Assembly: GCF_029278605.1 (NCBI RefSeq) | Contig: NZ_CP119573.1 | Location: 1,302,001-1,366,000, forward strand | Reading direction: 5' to 3' | DNA from: Cupriavidus sp. WKF15 | GTDB taxonomy: Bacteria; Pseudomonadota; Gammaproteobacteria; Burkholderiales; Burkholderiaceae | DNA: 64,000 nucleotides | In this document: positions 41,364 through 49,882 of the stretch, one piece after another | Layout of the letters: each line of letters opens with the position of its first letter | How positions within the stretch are numbered: the stretch's first letter is position 1 | The notes under the pieces: generated by a model | What the model saw: only the letters and a program-made list of their open reading frames with translations | Told to the model about the DNA's origin: nothing | Database searches by the model: none | Made by a program: the position numbers and the translations under genes

Positions 41364-43071
41364 CCAACAACAGTACGAACAACAGCAAGTCACCGTGGGC
41401 TGCGCCATCACGGCCTTTCTCGAACAGTGCGGCGTCAAGGCTGCCTTTGGCGTGATCTCGATCCACAACATGCCGATCCTCGACGCCATGGGCGAGCGCG
41501 GCAACATCCGCTTCGTGCCGGCGCGCGGCGAAGCGGGCGGCACCAATATGGCCGACGCCTGCGCCCGCACCACGGGCGGCCTGGGCGTGTGCCTGACCAG
41601 CACCGGCACCGCCGCCGGCAATGCCGCGGGCGCCATGGTCGAAGCCCTGACCGCCGGCACGCCGATGCTGCACATCACCGGCCAGATCGAAACGCCGTAC
41701 CTCGACCAGAGCCTTGCATATATCCACGAGGCCCCGGACCAGCTCACCATGCTGAAGGCCGTGTCCAAGGCCGCCTTCCGCGTGCGCAGCGCCGACACCG
41801 CGATCAGCACGATCAAGCTGGCCGTGCAGACCGCGCTGACGGCGCCGACCGGTCCCGTCAGCGTGGAGATCCCCATCGACATCCAGGCCGCGCTGATCGA
41901 CATGCCGGCCGACCTCAAGCCGCTGCCGGTGCCGCAGCACCAGCCGTCGGCCCACGCGCTGGACGCGCTGGCCGAACGCCTGGCCAAGGCCAAGCGCCCG
42001 ATGCTGTGGCTCGGTGGTGGCGCACGCCACGCCAGCAAGCAGGTCAAGCGCCTGCTCGACCTGGGCTTCGGCGTCGTCACCAGCACGCAAGGCCGCGGCA
42101 TCGTCGCGGAAGACGATCCGCGCTCGCTGGGCGCCTACAACCTGCACAAGCCGGTGGAGTCGTTCTACCAGACGTGCGACGCGATGCTGGTGGTCGGCTC
42201 GCGCCTGCGCGGCAATGAAACGCTGAAGTACGAACTGAAGCTGCCGCGTCCGCTGCTGCGCATCGACGCCGATCCGGCCTCGGAAGGCCGCTGCTACCAG
42301 AGCGACTACTTTGTCAGCGGCGACGCCGCGCTGGCGCTGGACGCGCTGGCCGACCGCCTGGAAGGCCGCATGCAGATCGACCCGGCCTTTGCCGGCGACC
42401 TGCGCCGCGCTCACGACACCGCGGTGAACGCGCTGGTCGATGGCCTGGGCCCGTACGCGGCACTGGTGCAGGCGCTGCAGCAGGCGGTGGGCCGCAACTT
42501 CAACTGGGTGCGCGACGTGACCGTGTCGAACAGCACCTGGGGCAACCGCCACCTGCAGATTTTCGACTCGCGTGCCGGCGTGCATGCGCTCGGCGGCGGC
42601 ATCGGCCAGGGCCTGGCCATGGGTATCGGCGCCGCAGTGGGCGCGGCTGCCACGGCTTCGGGCAAGAAGACCTTCACGCTGGCCGGCGACGGCGGCTTCA
42701 TCCTGAACCTGGGCGAGCTGGCCACCGCCGTGCAGGAGCGCGCCGACATGGTCATCGTGCTGATGAACGACAAGGGCTATGGCGTGATCAAGAACATCCA
42801 GGACGCGCAGTACGGCGGCCGCCGCCACTATGTCGACCTGCACACGCCCGACTATGCGCAGCTGTGCCAGTCGCTGTCGCTGCGCCACCGCCGCGTCAGC
42901 AGCCTGGACGACGTCGGCGCCGCGCTGCAGGAAGCCACGGCCGAAGCCGGTCCGTTCCTGCTGGAGATCGACATGCTGTCGATCGGCAGCTTCAAGACCG
43001 TGTTCGCCGGCCCGCCGGTGAACAAGCAGGCGCCGATTGCCGCGCCGGCAACCACCGCCACGACCGCCTGA
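41356..43071 (+). CDS. Thiamine-diphosphate-dependent enzyme (acetolactate synthase-like)
   Basis: ThDP enzyme of 571 residues with three domains. The N-terminal PYR domain has the activating Glu59 in VPARGEAGGTNMADACAR. A central domain follows, and the C-terminal PP domain has the ThDP/Mg motif GDGGFILNLGELATA (about residue 443) ending at LMNDKGYG. It is closest in appearance to acetolactate synthase/benzoylformate decarboxylase-type enzymes. Being in a Rieske catabolic operon with an aldehyde dehydrogenase right downstream, decarboxylation of a 2-oxo acid to an aldehyde is more likely than branched-chain amino acid synthesis (inference). The C-terminal Ala/Thr-rich tail is loose. Confidence 0.9.
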   Translation: MPNQQQYEQQQVTVGCAITAFLEQCGVKAAFGVISIHNMPILDAMGERGNIRFVPARGEAGGTNMADACARTTGGLGVCLTSTGTAAGNAAGAMVEALTAGTPMLHITGQIETPYLDQSLAYIHEAPDQLTMLKAVSKAAFRVRSADTAISTIKLAVQTALTAPTGPVSVEIPIDIQAALIDMPADLKPLPVPQHQPSAHALDALAERLAKAKRPMLWLGGGARHASKQVKRLLDLGFGVVTSTQGRGIVAEDDPRSLGAYNLHKPVESFYQTCDAMLVVGSRLRGNETLKYELKLPRPLLRIDADPASEGRCYQSDYFVSGDAALALDALADRLEGRMQIDPAFAGDLRRAHDTAVNALVDGLGPYAALVQALQQAVGRNFNWVRDVTVSNSTWGNRHLQIFDSRAGVHALGGGIGQGLAMGIGAAVGAAATASGKKTFTLAGDGGFILNLGELATAVQERADMVIVLMNDKGYGVIKNIQDAQYGGRRHYVDLHTPDYAQLCQSLSLRHRRVSSLDDVGAALQEATAEAGPFLLEIDMLSIGSFKTVFAGPPVNKQAPIAAPATTATTA

Positions 43072-43083
43072 AGGGAGATGTCC

Positions 43084-43890
43084 ATGCTGCATGTGTCCAT
43101 GGTGGGATGCGGCGCGATCGGCCGCGGCGTGCTGGAACTGCTGAAGTCGGATCCGGATGTCGCGTTCGACGTGGTGATCGTGCCGGAAGGGCAGATGGCC
43201 GAGGCACGCGGCGCGCTGTCGGCGCTGGTGCCGAACGTCCGCGTGGCGACGCATCTGGTCGACGGTGACCAGCGTCCCGACCTGCTGGTCGAGTGCGCGG
43301 GCCACCAGGCGCTGGAAGAGCACGTCGTGCCGGCACTGGAACGTGGCATCCCGTGCATGGTGGTGTCGGTCGGCGCGCTGTCCGAGCCCGGCATGGCCGA
43401 GCGCCTGGAAGCTGCCGCCCGCCGCGGCAAGACGCAGGTGCAACTGCTGTCCGGCGCGATCGGCGCCATCGACGCGCTGGCCGCGGCGCGCGTGGGCGGC
43501 CTCGACGAGGTCATCTACACCGGCCGCAAGCCGGCCCGTGCCTGGACCGGCACGCCGGCTGCGGAACTGTTCGACCTCGATGCGCTGACCGAGCCCACGG
43601 TGATCTTCGAAGGCACTGCGCGCGACGCGGCCCGCCTGTACCCGAAGAACGCCAATGTGGCGGCCACGGTGTCGCTGGCCGGCCTTGGGCTGGACCGCAC
43701 CTCGGTGCGGCTGCTGGCCGACCCGGACGCTGTCGAGAACGTCCACCACGTGGAAGCGCGCGGCGCGTTCGGCGGCTTCGAGCTGACCATGCGCGGCAAG
43801 CCGCTCGCGGCCAACCCCAAGACTTCGGCGCTGACGGTGTTCAGCGTGGTGCGCGCGCTGGGCAACCGGGCGCACGCGGTATCGATCTAG
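43084..43890 (+). CDS. L-aspartate dehydrogenase-like protein
   Basis: Protein of 268 residues of the aspartate dehydrogenase family (NadX/TM1643 type). The N-terminal Rossmann motif is VGCGAIGRGVLELL, with VVSVGALSEPGMAERL and LLSGAIGAIDALAAARVGG in the middle. The C-terminal domain has YPKNANVAATVSLAGLGLDR and NVHHVEARGAFGGFEL. Known members oxidise L-aspartate to iminoaspartate/oxaloacetate plus ammonia. In a catabolic operon rather than beside nadA/nadC, it probably acts on a pathway imine or amino acid, or recycles nitrogen. ATG 43084 is preferred, with GGGAG 6 bases upstream; ATG 43078 overlaps that site. Confidence 0.9.
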   Translation: MLHVSMVGCGAIGRGVLELLKSDPDVAFDVVIVPEGQMAEARGALSALVPNVRVATHLVDGDQRPDLLVECAGHQALEEHVVPALERGIPCMVVSVGALSEPGMAERLEAAARRGKTQVQLLSGAIGAIDALAAARVGGLDEVIYTGRKPARAWTGTPAAELFDLDALTEPTVIFEGTARDAARLYPKNANVAATVSLAGLGLDRTSVRLLADPDAVENVHHVEARGAFGGFELTMRGKPLAANPKTSALTVFSVVRALGNRAHAVSI

Positions 43891-43931
43891 CAGGCAGCGG
43901 CCGGCCCCCACAGACCAAGCAGGCAACCACA

Positions 43932-45407
43932 ATGAAGACGCAAGAAGTACTCCCCATCTGTATCGCAGGCGAATGGCGCCTGGGGACCGGCGACCGCTAC
44001 GCGACGCGCTACCCGGCCACCGGCGAAGTGGTGGCCGGACTCAACGCCGCGAGCCTCGCGGACGTGGAAGAAGCGGTGCAGGGCGCGCAGCGCGCGTTCG
44101 AGACCAGCGGCTGGGCCCGGCGCAAGCCGCACGAGCGCGCCGCCGTGCTGTACCGCGTGGCCGAGCTGATCCGCGCGCAGGCTGAGCCGCTCGCGCAGCG
44201 CCAGCGCCTCGACAACGGCAAGCCCATCAGCGAAACCCGCGCGCTGGTCGCCAGCGCCGCCAGCACCTTCCAGTTCTTCGCCGCCGCCTGCGAAACGCTG
44301 GAAGAGCAGATCACCCCGCAGCGCGGCGACTGCCTGACCATGAGCGTCTACGAGCCCATGGGCGTGGTGGCCGCGATCACGCCGTGGAATTCGCCGATCG
44401 CCAGCGAAGCGCAGAAGATGGCGCCCGCCCTGGCCGCCGGCAACGCCGTGGTGGTCAAGCCCGCCGAAGTGACGCCGCTGATGGCGCTGGAACTGGCGCG
44501 CATCTGCGAGGAAGCGGGCGTGCCCAAGGGGCTGATCAGCGTGCTGCCGGGCAAGGGCTCGGTGATCGGTGACGCCATCACCAAGCATCCGCTGGTGCGC
44601 CGCGTGTCGTTCACGGGCGGCACCACCACCGGCAAGCACATCGCGCATATCGCGGCCGACAAGATGATGCCGGTGTCGCTGGAACTGGGCGGCAAGTCGC
44701 CGACCATGGTGTTCGACGACGCCGACCTGGACCACGCGGTGAACGGCGTGCTGTACGGCATCTTCAGCTCGTCGGGCGAATCGTGCATCGCGGGTTCGCG
44801 CCTGTTCGTGGCGCGCTCGCAGTACGAGCCGTTCATCGAGCGCCTGGCTGCCGGTGCCGCGCACCTGCGCGTAGGCGACCCGGCTGACGAACGCACGCAG
44901 ATGGGCCCGCTGATCACTGATCGCCACCGCGACTCGATCGAGTCCTATGTCGCCATGGGCGTGCAGGACGGCGGCCAGCTTCGCACCGGCGGCCTGCGTC
45001 CGGACGTCGCGGGGCTGCCCAACGGCTACTTCTATACGCCGACCATCATCGAGGGCCTGGACAACCACGCCCGCATCGCCAAGGAAGAAATCTTCGGGCC
45101 GGTGCTGGTGGCCATCCCGTTCGATGACGAGGACGATCTGATCGAACAGGCCAACGACAGCGTCTACGCGCTGGCGGCCGGCATCTGGACGCGCGACTAC
45201 AAGCGCGCCTGGCGCGTGGCACGCGCCGTGCAAGCCGGCAACGTGTGGATCAACACCTACAAGCAGTTTTCCATTTCTACCCCGTTCGGCGGCTGGCGCG
45301 ACAGCGGCCTCGGGCGCGAGAAGGGAAGGCTGGGCATCCTGCAGTACATGGAGCAGAAAAGCGTGTACTGGGGCCTGAACGAACAACCGCTGCCGTGGGC
45401 CAACTGA
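43932..45407 (+). CDS. NAD(P)-dependent aldehyde dehydrogenase
   Basis: Aldehyde dehydrogenase of 491 residues, complete. Asn153 is in AITPWNSPIAS, the cofactor segment VSFTGGTTTGKHIA is present, general base Glu251 is in SLELGGKSP, and nucleophile Cys285 is in SSGESCIAGSR. EEIFGPVLVAIPFDDEDDL and the final FGGWRDSGLGREKGRLGI follow. It lies between the aspartate-dehydrogenase-like and VOC genes and probably oxidises the aldehyde formed by the ThDP enzyme (inference from order). The upstream open frame overlaps the previous gene and is not coding. Confidence 0.94.
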   Translation: MKTQEVLPICIAGEWRLGTGDRYATRYPATGEVVAGLNAASLADVEEAVQGAQRAFETSGWARRKPHERAAVLYRVAELIRAQAEPLAQRQRLDNGKPISETRALVASAASTFQFFAAACETLEEQITPQRGDCLTMSVYEPMGVVAAITPWNSPIASEAQKMAPALAAGNAVVVKPAEVTPLMALELARICEEAGVPKGLISVLPGKGSVIGDAITKHPLVRRVSFTGGTTTGKHIAHIAADKMMPVSLELGGKSPTMVFDDADLDHAVNGVLYGIFSSSGESCIAGSRLFVARSQYEPFIERLAAGAAHLRVGDPADERTQMGPLITDRHRDSIESYVAMGVQDGGQLRTGGLRPDVAGLPNGYFYTPTIIEGLDNHARIAKEEIFGPVLVAIPFDDEDDLIEQANDSVYALAAGIWTRDYKRAWRVARAVQAGNVWINTYKQFSISTPFGGWRDSGLGREKGRLGILQYMEQKSVYWGLNEQPLPWAN

Positions 45408-45429
45408 GCCCGGCACGCTGGAGAGAACC

Positions 45430-46398
45430 ATGATCAAGGTATTGGGAATCGACGAGATCGTCTACGGCGCGGATGACTTCGACGCCTGCCGCGGCTTTTT
45501 CGGCGACTGGGGCCTGACCATCAAGCGCGACGACGCGCAGGGCCTGGATTTCGAAACGCTCAACGGCTGCCGCGTGCTGGTGCGCCGCATCGACGACGCC
45601 ACGCTGCCGCCTGCCATCGAGGCCGGCCCGACGCTGCGCGAAGTGGTGTGGGGCGTGGACAACGAAACGTCGCTGGCGGGAATTCGCGATCGCATTGGCA
45701 AGGAGCCGACGTTCGTGGCGCTGGACAACGGCGCACGAATCGGCTGCACCGACCCGAACGGCCTGGCCGTACGCTTCCAGGTGACGCGCAAGCACGACGT
45801 GCAGGTTGAATGCGCGCTGATGAACACGTGGAACGACAAGCCGCGCCTGAACCAGCCCAGCCCGATCTACGAACGCGCCATCCCCATCGAAGTGGGCCAC
45901 GTCGTCTTCTTCGTCAAGGACGTGAAGGTCACCGAGCGCTTCTACGTGGAGAAGTTCGGCTTCGTGCCGTCCGACCGCTACCCGGACCGCGGCGCCTTCC
46001 TGCGCTGCGCGGCCGAGGGCGGCCACCATGACCTGTTCCTGCTGCAGTTGCCGGAGCCGAAGGCGGGCATCAACCATGTCGCCTTCACCGTGCGCGACCT
46101 GCACGAAGTCTTTGGCGGCGGCATGCATATGTCGCGCAAGGGCTGGGACACGCAGCTCGGCCCGGGCCGCCACCCGATCTCGTCGGCTTATTTCTGGTAC
46201 TTCAAGAATCCGGCCGGCGGCCTGATCGAGTACTACGCCGACGAAGACCAGCTCGACGAACACTGGGAGCCGCGCGCGTTCGAGCCGGGTCCGACCGTGT
46301 TCGCCGAATGGGCGATCGAAGGCGGCATCGACGGCAATACCCGCCGCCAGAAGAATGCCGGCGGTCCGGCGGGCAAGTTCCTGACCGAGAAGCGCTGA
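45430..46398 (+). CDS. Two-domain VOC protein, extradiol dioxygenase-like
   Basis: Protein of 322 residues with two glyoxalase/dioxygenase (VOC) modules. The first is MIKVLGIDEIVYGADDFDAC onward and appears to lack metal ligands. The second (from about residue 155, PIEVGHVVFFVKDVKVTERF) has the 2-His-1-Glu set: His in EVGHVVF, His in GINHVAFTV, and Glu in LIEYYADEDQ. This is the layout of type I extradiol ring-cleavage dioxygenases, so ring opening of a dihydroxylated or 2-oxo intermediate is likely. A hydroxyphenylpyruvate dioxygenase-like role is an alternative. Confidence 0.87.
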   Translation: MIKVLGIDEIVYGADDFDACRGFFGDWGLTIKRDDAQGLDFETLNGCRVLVRRIDDATLPPAIEAGPTLREVVWGVDNETSLAGIRDRIGKEPTFVALDNGARIGCTDPNGLAVRFQVTRKHDVQVECALMNTWNDKPRLNQPSPIYERAIPIEVGHVVFFVKDVKVTERFYVEKFGFVPSDRYPDRGAFLRCAAEGGHHDLFLLQLPEPKAGINHVAFTVRDLHEVFGGGMHMSRKGWDTQLGPGRHPISSAYFWYFKNPAGGLIEYYADEDQLDEHWEPRAFEPGPTVFAEWAIEGGIDGNTRRQKNAGGPAGKFLTEKR

Positions 46399-46476
46399 GC
46401 CCCGGCGCACGACCACGCAAGTTCAGTACCGCGCCCGCGAAGTCCGCGGCGCGCGATGGAAACAGAAGGAAGAGAC

Positions 46477-47433
46477 ATGAGTGCCCACAAGACCCTGACG
46501 ATGCGAGTCCAGGCCATGCGCTACGAAGCGCGCGGCATTGTCAGCCTCGAGCTGCAAGATCCCGACGGGGCCGCGTTGCCCGAATACGGTCCGGGCGCCC
46601 ATATCGACCTGCACCTCGGCAACGGCCTGGTGCGCAGCTACTCGCTGTGCGGCGCGCCGGAAATCCGTGACCGCTATACCGTGGGCGTGCTGCTGGACCG
46701 CAACAGCCGTGGTGGCTCGCGCTACGTGCACGAACAGCTGCGCGTCGGTGCCACGCTGACCATCGGTGCGCCGCGCAACAACTTCGAGCTCGATAAAAGC
46801 GCCGCGCATACGGTGCTGGTGGCCGGCGGCATCGGCGTCACGCCGATCGTCTGCATGGCGCGCCGGCTGGCCGAGCTGGGCCGTCCATTCACGCTGCTGT
46901 ACTGCGCGCGCACGCGCGCCGAGGCGGCGTTCACCGAATCGCTGTCGGCCTACGGCGACGCCGTGCGTTTCCACTTCGACGACGAGGCCGGCGCACCGCC
47001 CGACCTGAACGCCATGCTGGCCGGGCAAGACGTGCAGACGCATCTCTACTGCTGCGGCCCGGGCCCGATGCTCAATGCCTTCGAAGCCGCGTGCGAGGCG
47101 CACGGCTATCCGAACGTCCATATCGAGCGCTTCGCCGCCGATCCGTCGACCGAGGCGGTGCAGGAAGGGGAGTACGTGGTCCAGCTGTCGCGCACGGGCA
47201 CGCTGGTCAAGGTGCCGTCCGGCAAGTCGCTGCTCGATGCCTTGCTCGACGCCGGTCTCGATGTCGAGCACAGCTGCCGCGAAGGCGTGTGCGGCTCCTG
47301 CGAGACCGCCGTGCTGGAAGGCTGCCCCGACCATCGCGACAGCGTGCTCAGCAACAGCGAGCGCGCGTCCAACAAGACCATGATGGTCTGTGTGTCCGGT
47401 TGCAAGGGCAGCCGGCTGGTGCTGGACCTGTAG
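46477..47433 (+). CDS. PDR/VanB family oxidoreductase
   Basis: Electron-transfer reductase of 318 residues. The N-terminal flavin domain has the FMN motif RSYSLCGAPE, the NAD domain has VLVAGGIGVTPIVCMA and LYCCGPGPMLNAF, and the C-terminal plant-type [2Fe-2S] domain has Cys ligands in HSCREGVCGSCETAVLEG plus a late Cys (VCVSGCKGS). This is the classic phthalate dioxygenase reductase order. It supplies electrons from NAD(P)H to the Rieske oxygenase encoded at 37251, nine genes upstream in the same operon. ATG 46477 has GGAAGAG before it. Confidence 0.94.
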   Translation: MSAHKTLTMRVQAMRYEARGIVSLELQDPDGAALPEYGPGAHIDLHLGNGLVRSYSLCGAPEIRDRYTVGVLLDRNSRGGSRYVHEQLRVGATLTIGAPRNNFELDKSAAHTVLVAGGIGVTPIVCMARRLAELGRPFTLLYCARTRAEAAFTESLSAYGDAVRFHFDDEAGAPPDLNAMLAGQDVQTHLYCCGPGPMLNAFEAACEAHGYPNVHIERFAADPSTEAVQEGEYVVQLSRTGTLVKVPSGKSLLDALLDAGLDVEHSCREGVCGSCETAVLEGCPDHRDSVLSNSERASNKTMMVCVSGCKGSRLVLDL

Positions 47434-47563
47434 GTCCACGCGCCCGACGGCGGGGCCTGCCGGCCTCGCCGGCGCTTCACCGTGCGCCTGCGAGCGCAAC
47501 CGAAGCCCTTCGTGCCGCGGCGCGATGGCTGACTGCCCCCGAAAGCATTAGAAGAGAAGCACC

Positions 47564-49033
47564 GTGCTGACACAGAGACAAGACACCGCGTCCCCCGGCG
47601 CGCAGATGGCGGCCAGCGCCAGTATCGTGACTGCGGCCGAAGGGGCCGCCGGCATTGCCGACAGCCGCAGCGCCAGCGCCGCCGGCGGTATCACACGGGG
47701 CAACATCATCGCCCGTATCGAGCGCATGCCGGGCAATGCCATGCATATCCGCGCGCGGCTGCTGATCGGCCTGGCGACGTTCTTCGATGGCTTCGATGTC
47801 ATCGCCATCGCCGCCACGCTGCCGCTGCTGATCGCCAAGTGGTCGCTCACGCCGGGCCAGATCGGCTTCCTGATCGCGGCACCGTCGGTGGGACAGCTTG
47901 TCGGCGCGCTGGTGTTCCCGGCGCTGGCCGAGCGCTTCGGCCGGCTGCGATCCATCGGCTGGAGCGCGGGCATCATCGGCCTGATGAGCATTGCGTGCGG
48001 CTTCGCGCCGTCGTTCGAGATCTTCGCGCTGCTGCGTATCGTGCAGGGGCTGGGCCTTGGCGGGGAGCTGCCGGTGGCGGCCACCTACATCAACGAAGTC
48101 ACGCGCGCGCATGGCCGCGGCCGCTTCGTGCTGCTGTACGAGGTGGTGTTCCCGATCGGCCTGATGGTCTCCAACGGGGTGGGTGCCTGGCTGGTGCCGC
48201 ACTACGGCTGGGAGGTGATGTACTTCCTCGGCGGCGTGCCGCTGGTGCTGTTCTTCATCCTGCGCCGCGTGATTCCCGAATCGCCGCGCTGGCTCGCGGA
48301 GAAGGGCCGCATGGCCGAAGCCGACAGCGCGCTGCGCGCGTTCGAAGCGCGCGCTCGTACCCCGCTGCCGCCGCCGGGGGATACCAGCGCCTATGACGCC
48401 ATGACGCATCATCCGCGCCGCCGCGTGCGTGACCTGGTGAGCAAGGCCTACATCGGCCGGACGCTGGCGGTGTGGATGCTGTGGGCGACCTGCGGGTTCA
48501 TCCAGTATGGGCTCTCGACCTGGCTGCCCACGGTGTACAAGACCGTGTACCACGCGCCGTTGCAGCTCGCGCTGAATCTTGCTGCGGGGGCTTCTGTCCT
48601 GGGCGTGGTGGGTTCGCTGGTCTGCGCGATGATCGTCGACAAGGTGGGCCGCAAGCCTGTGATCAACGTGTCGTTCCTGCTGTGTGCGTTGTCGCTGGTG
48701 CTGGCCGGGGTGTTCCACGCGTCGACGGTCTATGTCGTGGCGACGTTCTGTGCGCTGGCCATGGGCTTTCTGGCCAGCGGATTCATCACGGCCTACGTCT
48801 ATACGCCGGAGCTGTACCCCACCAGCGTACGGGCCATGGGGTGTGGGCTTGGCGGTGCCTGGCTCAAGCTGGCTGCCATTTTTGCGCCTTCACTGATCGC
48901 CGGCACCATCGGCAGCGGCAATCTCAGCAGTGCGTTCCTTGCGCTGGCCGCGGTGCCGTTCCTGGCGGCGATCACCGTGCATTTCCTGGGGATCGAGACC
49001 AAGGGGCAGGTGTTGGAGGAGCTGGAGGTCTGA
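47564..49033 (+). CDS. MFS transporter, aromatic acid:H+ symporter (AAHS) type
   Basis: Inner-membrane carrier of 489 residues with 12 predicted helices. The AAHS marks are FFDGFDVIAIAATLPLLI in helix 1 (conserved Asp), the loop LAERFGRLRSIGWSA, and PVAATYINEVTRAHGRGRF in the region of helix 4-5. The first 55 residues are a soluble Ala/Ser-rich leader. The start is GTG 47564 with AGAAGAGAAG just before it; a later ATG is possible. It is the last gene of the Rieske operon and would import its aromatic substrate across the inner membrane. Confidence 0.92.
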   Translation: MLTQRQDTASPGAQMAASASIVTAAEGAAGIADSRSASAAGGITRGNIIARIERMPGNAMHIRARLLIGLATFFDGFDVIAIAATLPLLIAKWSLTPGQIGFLIAAPSVGQLVGALVFPALAERFGRLRSIGWSAGIIGLMSIACGFAPSFEIFALLRIVQGLGLGGELPVAATYINEVTRAHGRGRFVLLYEVVFPIGLMVSNGVGAWLVPHYGWEVMYFLGGVPLVLFFILRRVIPESPRWLAEKGRMAEADSALRAFEARARTPLPPPGDTSAYDAMTHHPRRRVRDLVSKAYIGRTLAVWMLWATCGFIQYGLSTWLPTVYKTVYHAPLQLALNLAAGASVLGVVGSLVCAMIVDKVGRKPVINVSFLLCALSLVLAGVFHASTVYVVATFCALAMGFLASGFITAYVYTPELYPTSVRAMGCGLGGAWLKLAAIFAPSLIAGTIGSGNLSSAFLALAAVPFLAAITVHFLGIETKGQVLEELEV

Positions 49034-49048
49034 GTTCCTTGCGTCCGT

Positions 49049-49195
49049 TCACCGCAGATGTCCGCCGAACAGTCCAAGCAGACCGATGACGATCAGGTAG
49101 ATGGCGACGATGTAATTGAGCAGTCGCGGCACGACAAGTATCAGAATGCCGGCGATCAGCGAGATGAGGGGTCCGGCACTGGTAATGATGGTCAC
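49049..49195 (-). CDS. DUF3096 family small membrane protein
   Basis: 48-residue protein, too short for usual gene callers. It starts at GTG 49195 (VTIITSAGPLISLIAGILIL) and continues VVPRLLNYIVAIYLIVIGLL to GLFGGHLR. The pattern of two hydrophobic helices around a PRLLNYIVA turn matches the DUF3096 family. GGAG lies five bases before the GTG. It ends 15 bp from the convergent transporter gene. Function unknown. Confidence 0.85.
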   Translation of the reverse strand: MTIITSAGPLISLIAGILILVVPRLLNYIVAIYLIVIGLLGLFGGHLR

Positions 49196-49489
49196 GATGA
49201 CTCCAGGTAGTTGGCATGCTCGAGCGGCACTGTCTTGCGGGCGCCTTCAGGTTCCAGTGCGCTCACTTTCTTTCTAGGACGGTGCCACCGATCCAGATGT
49301 CGGACGATCTCCTATTCTGCGCGACGAAGCATGGTCTCAACGGCCCAATGTGAGGCGGAGATGCCTCTGGCACGATGCTACGGTGCCTTTTGTGCCCTCG
49401 AAGCGATCAAGGCGATTCAGCGATGCGCGGGGTTGCGGCGTTGGTCGTCTCTTCTTACACCAGCAGGATGATTTTCTGCAGCAGGGCCG
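49196..49489. other. Intergenic DNA, no toxin gene found
   Basis: 294 bp downstream of the antitoxin gene, where a toxin partner would be expected. Minus-strand frames are short and interrupted (for example MLRRAE then a stop) and show no ParE, RelE or PIN pattern. It holds the promoter of the DUF3096 gene. Confidence 0.5.
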
Positions 49490-49720
49490 TCAGATCTCAA
49501 ATTTTTCCTGGTCGATCTGCTTTTGCCCAAGGGCCAGAATCTTCAGCAGGGCCAATGTCTGCCGATCGGATTCGTAGCTGCGCACGTCCTGGACAGCGAG
49601 CTTGGCTTCGCCGTTTTGGGTGATGATCAATGGTTCACCGGATTCAGCAAGGTCCTTGACAATCTGCGCGGCTTCGCTCTTGAGATAGCTGATCGGCTTG
49701 ACGTGATCGGCGATTCGCAT
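49490..49720 (-). CDS. Phd/YefM family antitoxin (no partner toxin)
   Basis: Protein of 76 residues with the Phd/YefM N-terminal fold: MRIADHVKPISYLKSEAAQI, VKDLAESGEPLIITQNGEAK, then AVQDVRSYE. The C-terminus (QTLALLKILALGQKQIDQEK) is the toxin-binding tail seen with ParE-type partners. The start at 49720 has AGGA 8 bases upstream; a further ATG at 49744 has none. The 294 bp downstream hold no recognisable toxin, so it looks orphaned. It may still act as a DNA-binding autorepressor. Confidence 0.86.
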   Translation of the reverse strand: MRIADHVKPISYLKSEAAQIVKDLAESGEPLIITQNGEAKLAVQDVRSYESDRQTLALLKILALGQKQIDQEKFEI

Positions 49721-49827
49721 TGCACAGTTCCTGTAGGTGGGCATGACTAGACCGAATATAGTTCCTTAACAGTCTTTGGCCAATTTCGCTGGGCTGTACG
49801 TTTCAGCGTAAGCGCAAGCGATCTGCT

Positions 49828-49864
49828 AAAAAAAACGCCAACCCATACACGGGTTGGCGTTTTG
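49828..49864 (-). terminator. Strong terminator of aceA
   Basis: Stem ACGCCAACCC / GGGTTGGCGT with a 6-base loop; on the minus strand it is followed by eight T. It lies 19 bp after the isocitrate lyase stop. A T-run on the other side (TTTT) makes it partly bidirectional. Confidence 0.93.
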
Positions 49865-49882
49865 CTTGGGGTATTACGGGTA

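Noticed and set aside
41110..43932. 940-codon minus frame opposite the ThDP and aspartate-dehydrogenase-like genes
   Set aside because: It covers well-matched plus-strand enzymes with complete motifs and translates to His/Arg/Gln-rich sequence with no family pattern.
43293..45407. 704-codon frame ending in the aldehyde dehydrogenase
   Set aside because: The upstream part is a shifted reading of the aspartate-dehydrogenase-like gene, rich in Arg/Gly/Ala; the aldehyde dehydrogenase starts at ATG 43932.
49196..49489. Toxin partner for the Phd/YefM antitoxin
   Set aside because: Minus-strand frames here are interrupted after a few codons and none shows RelE, ParE or PIN residues; plus-strand frames are antisense to the expected direction.
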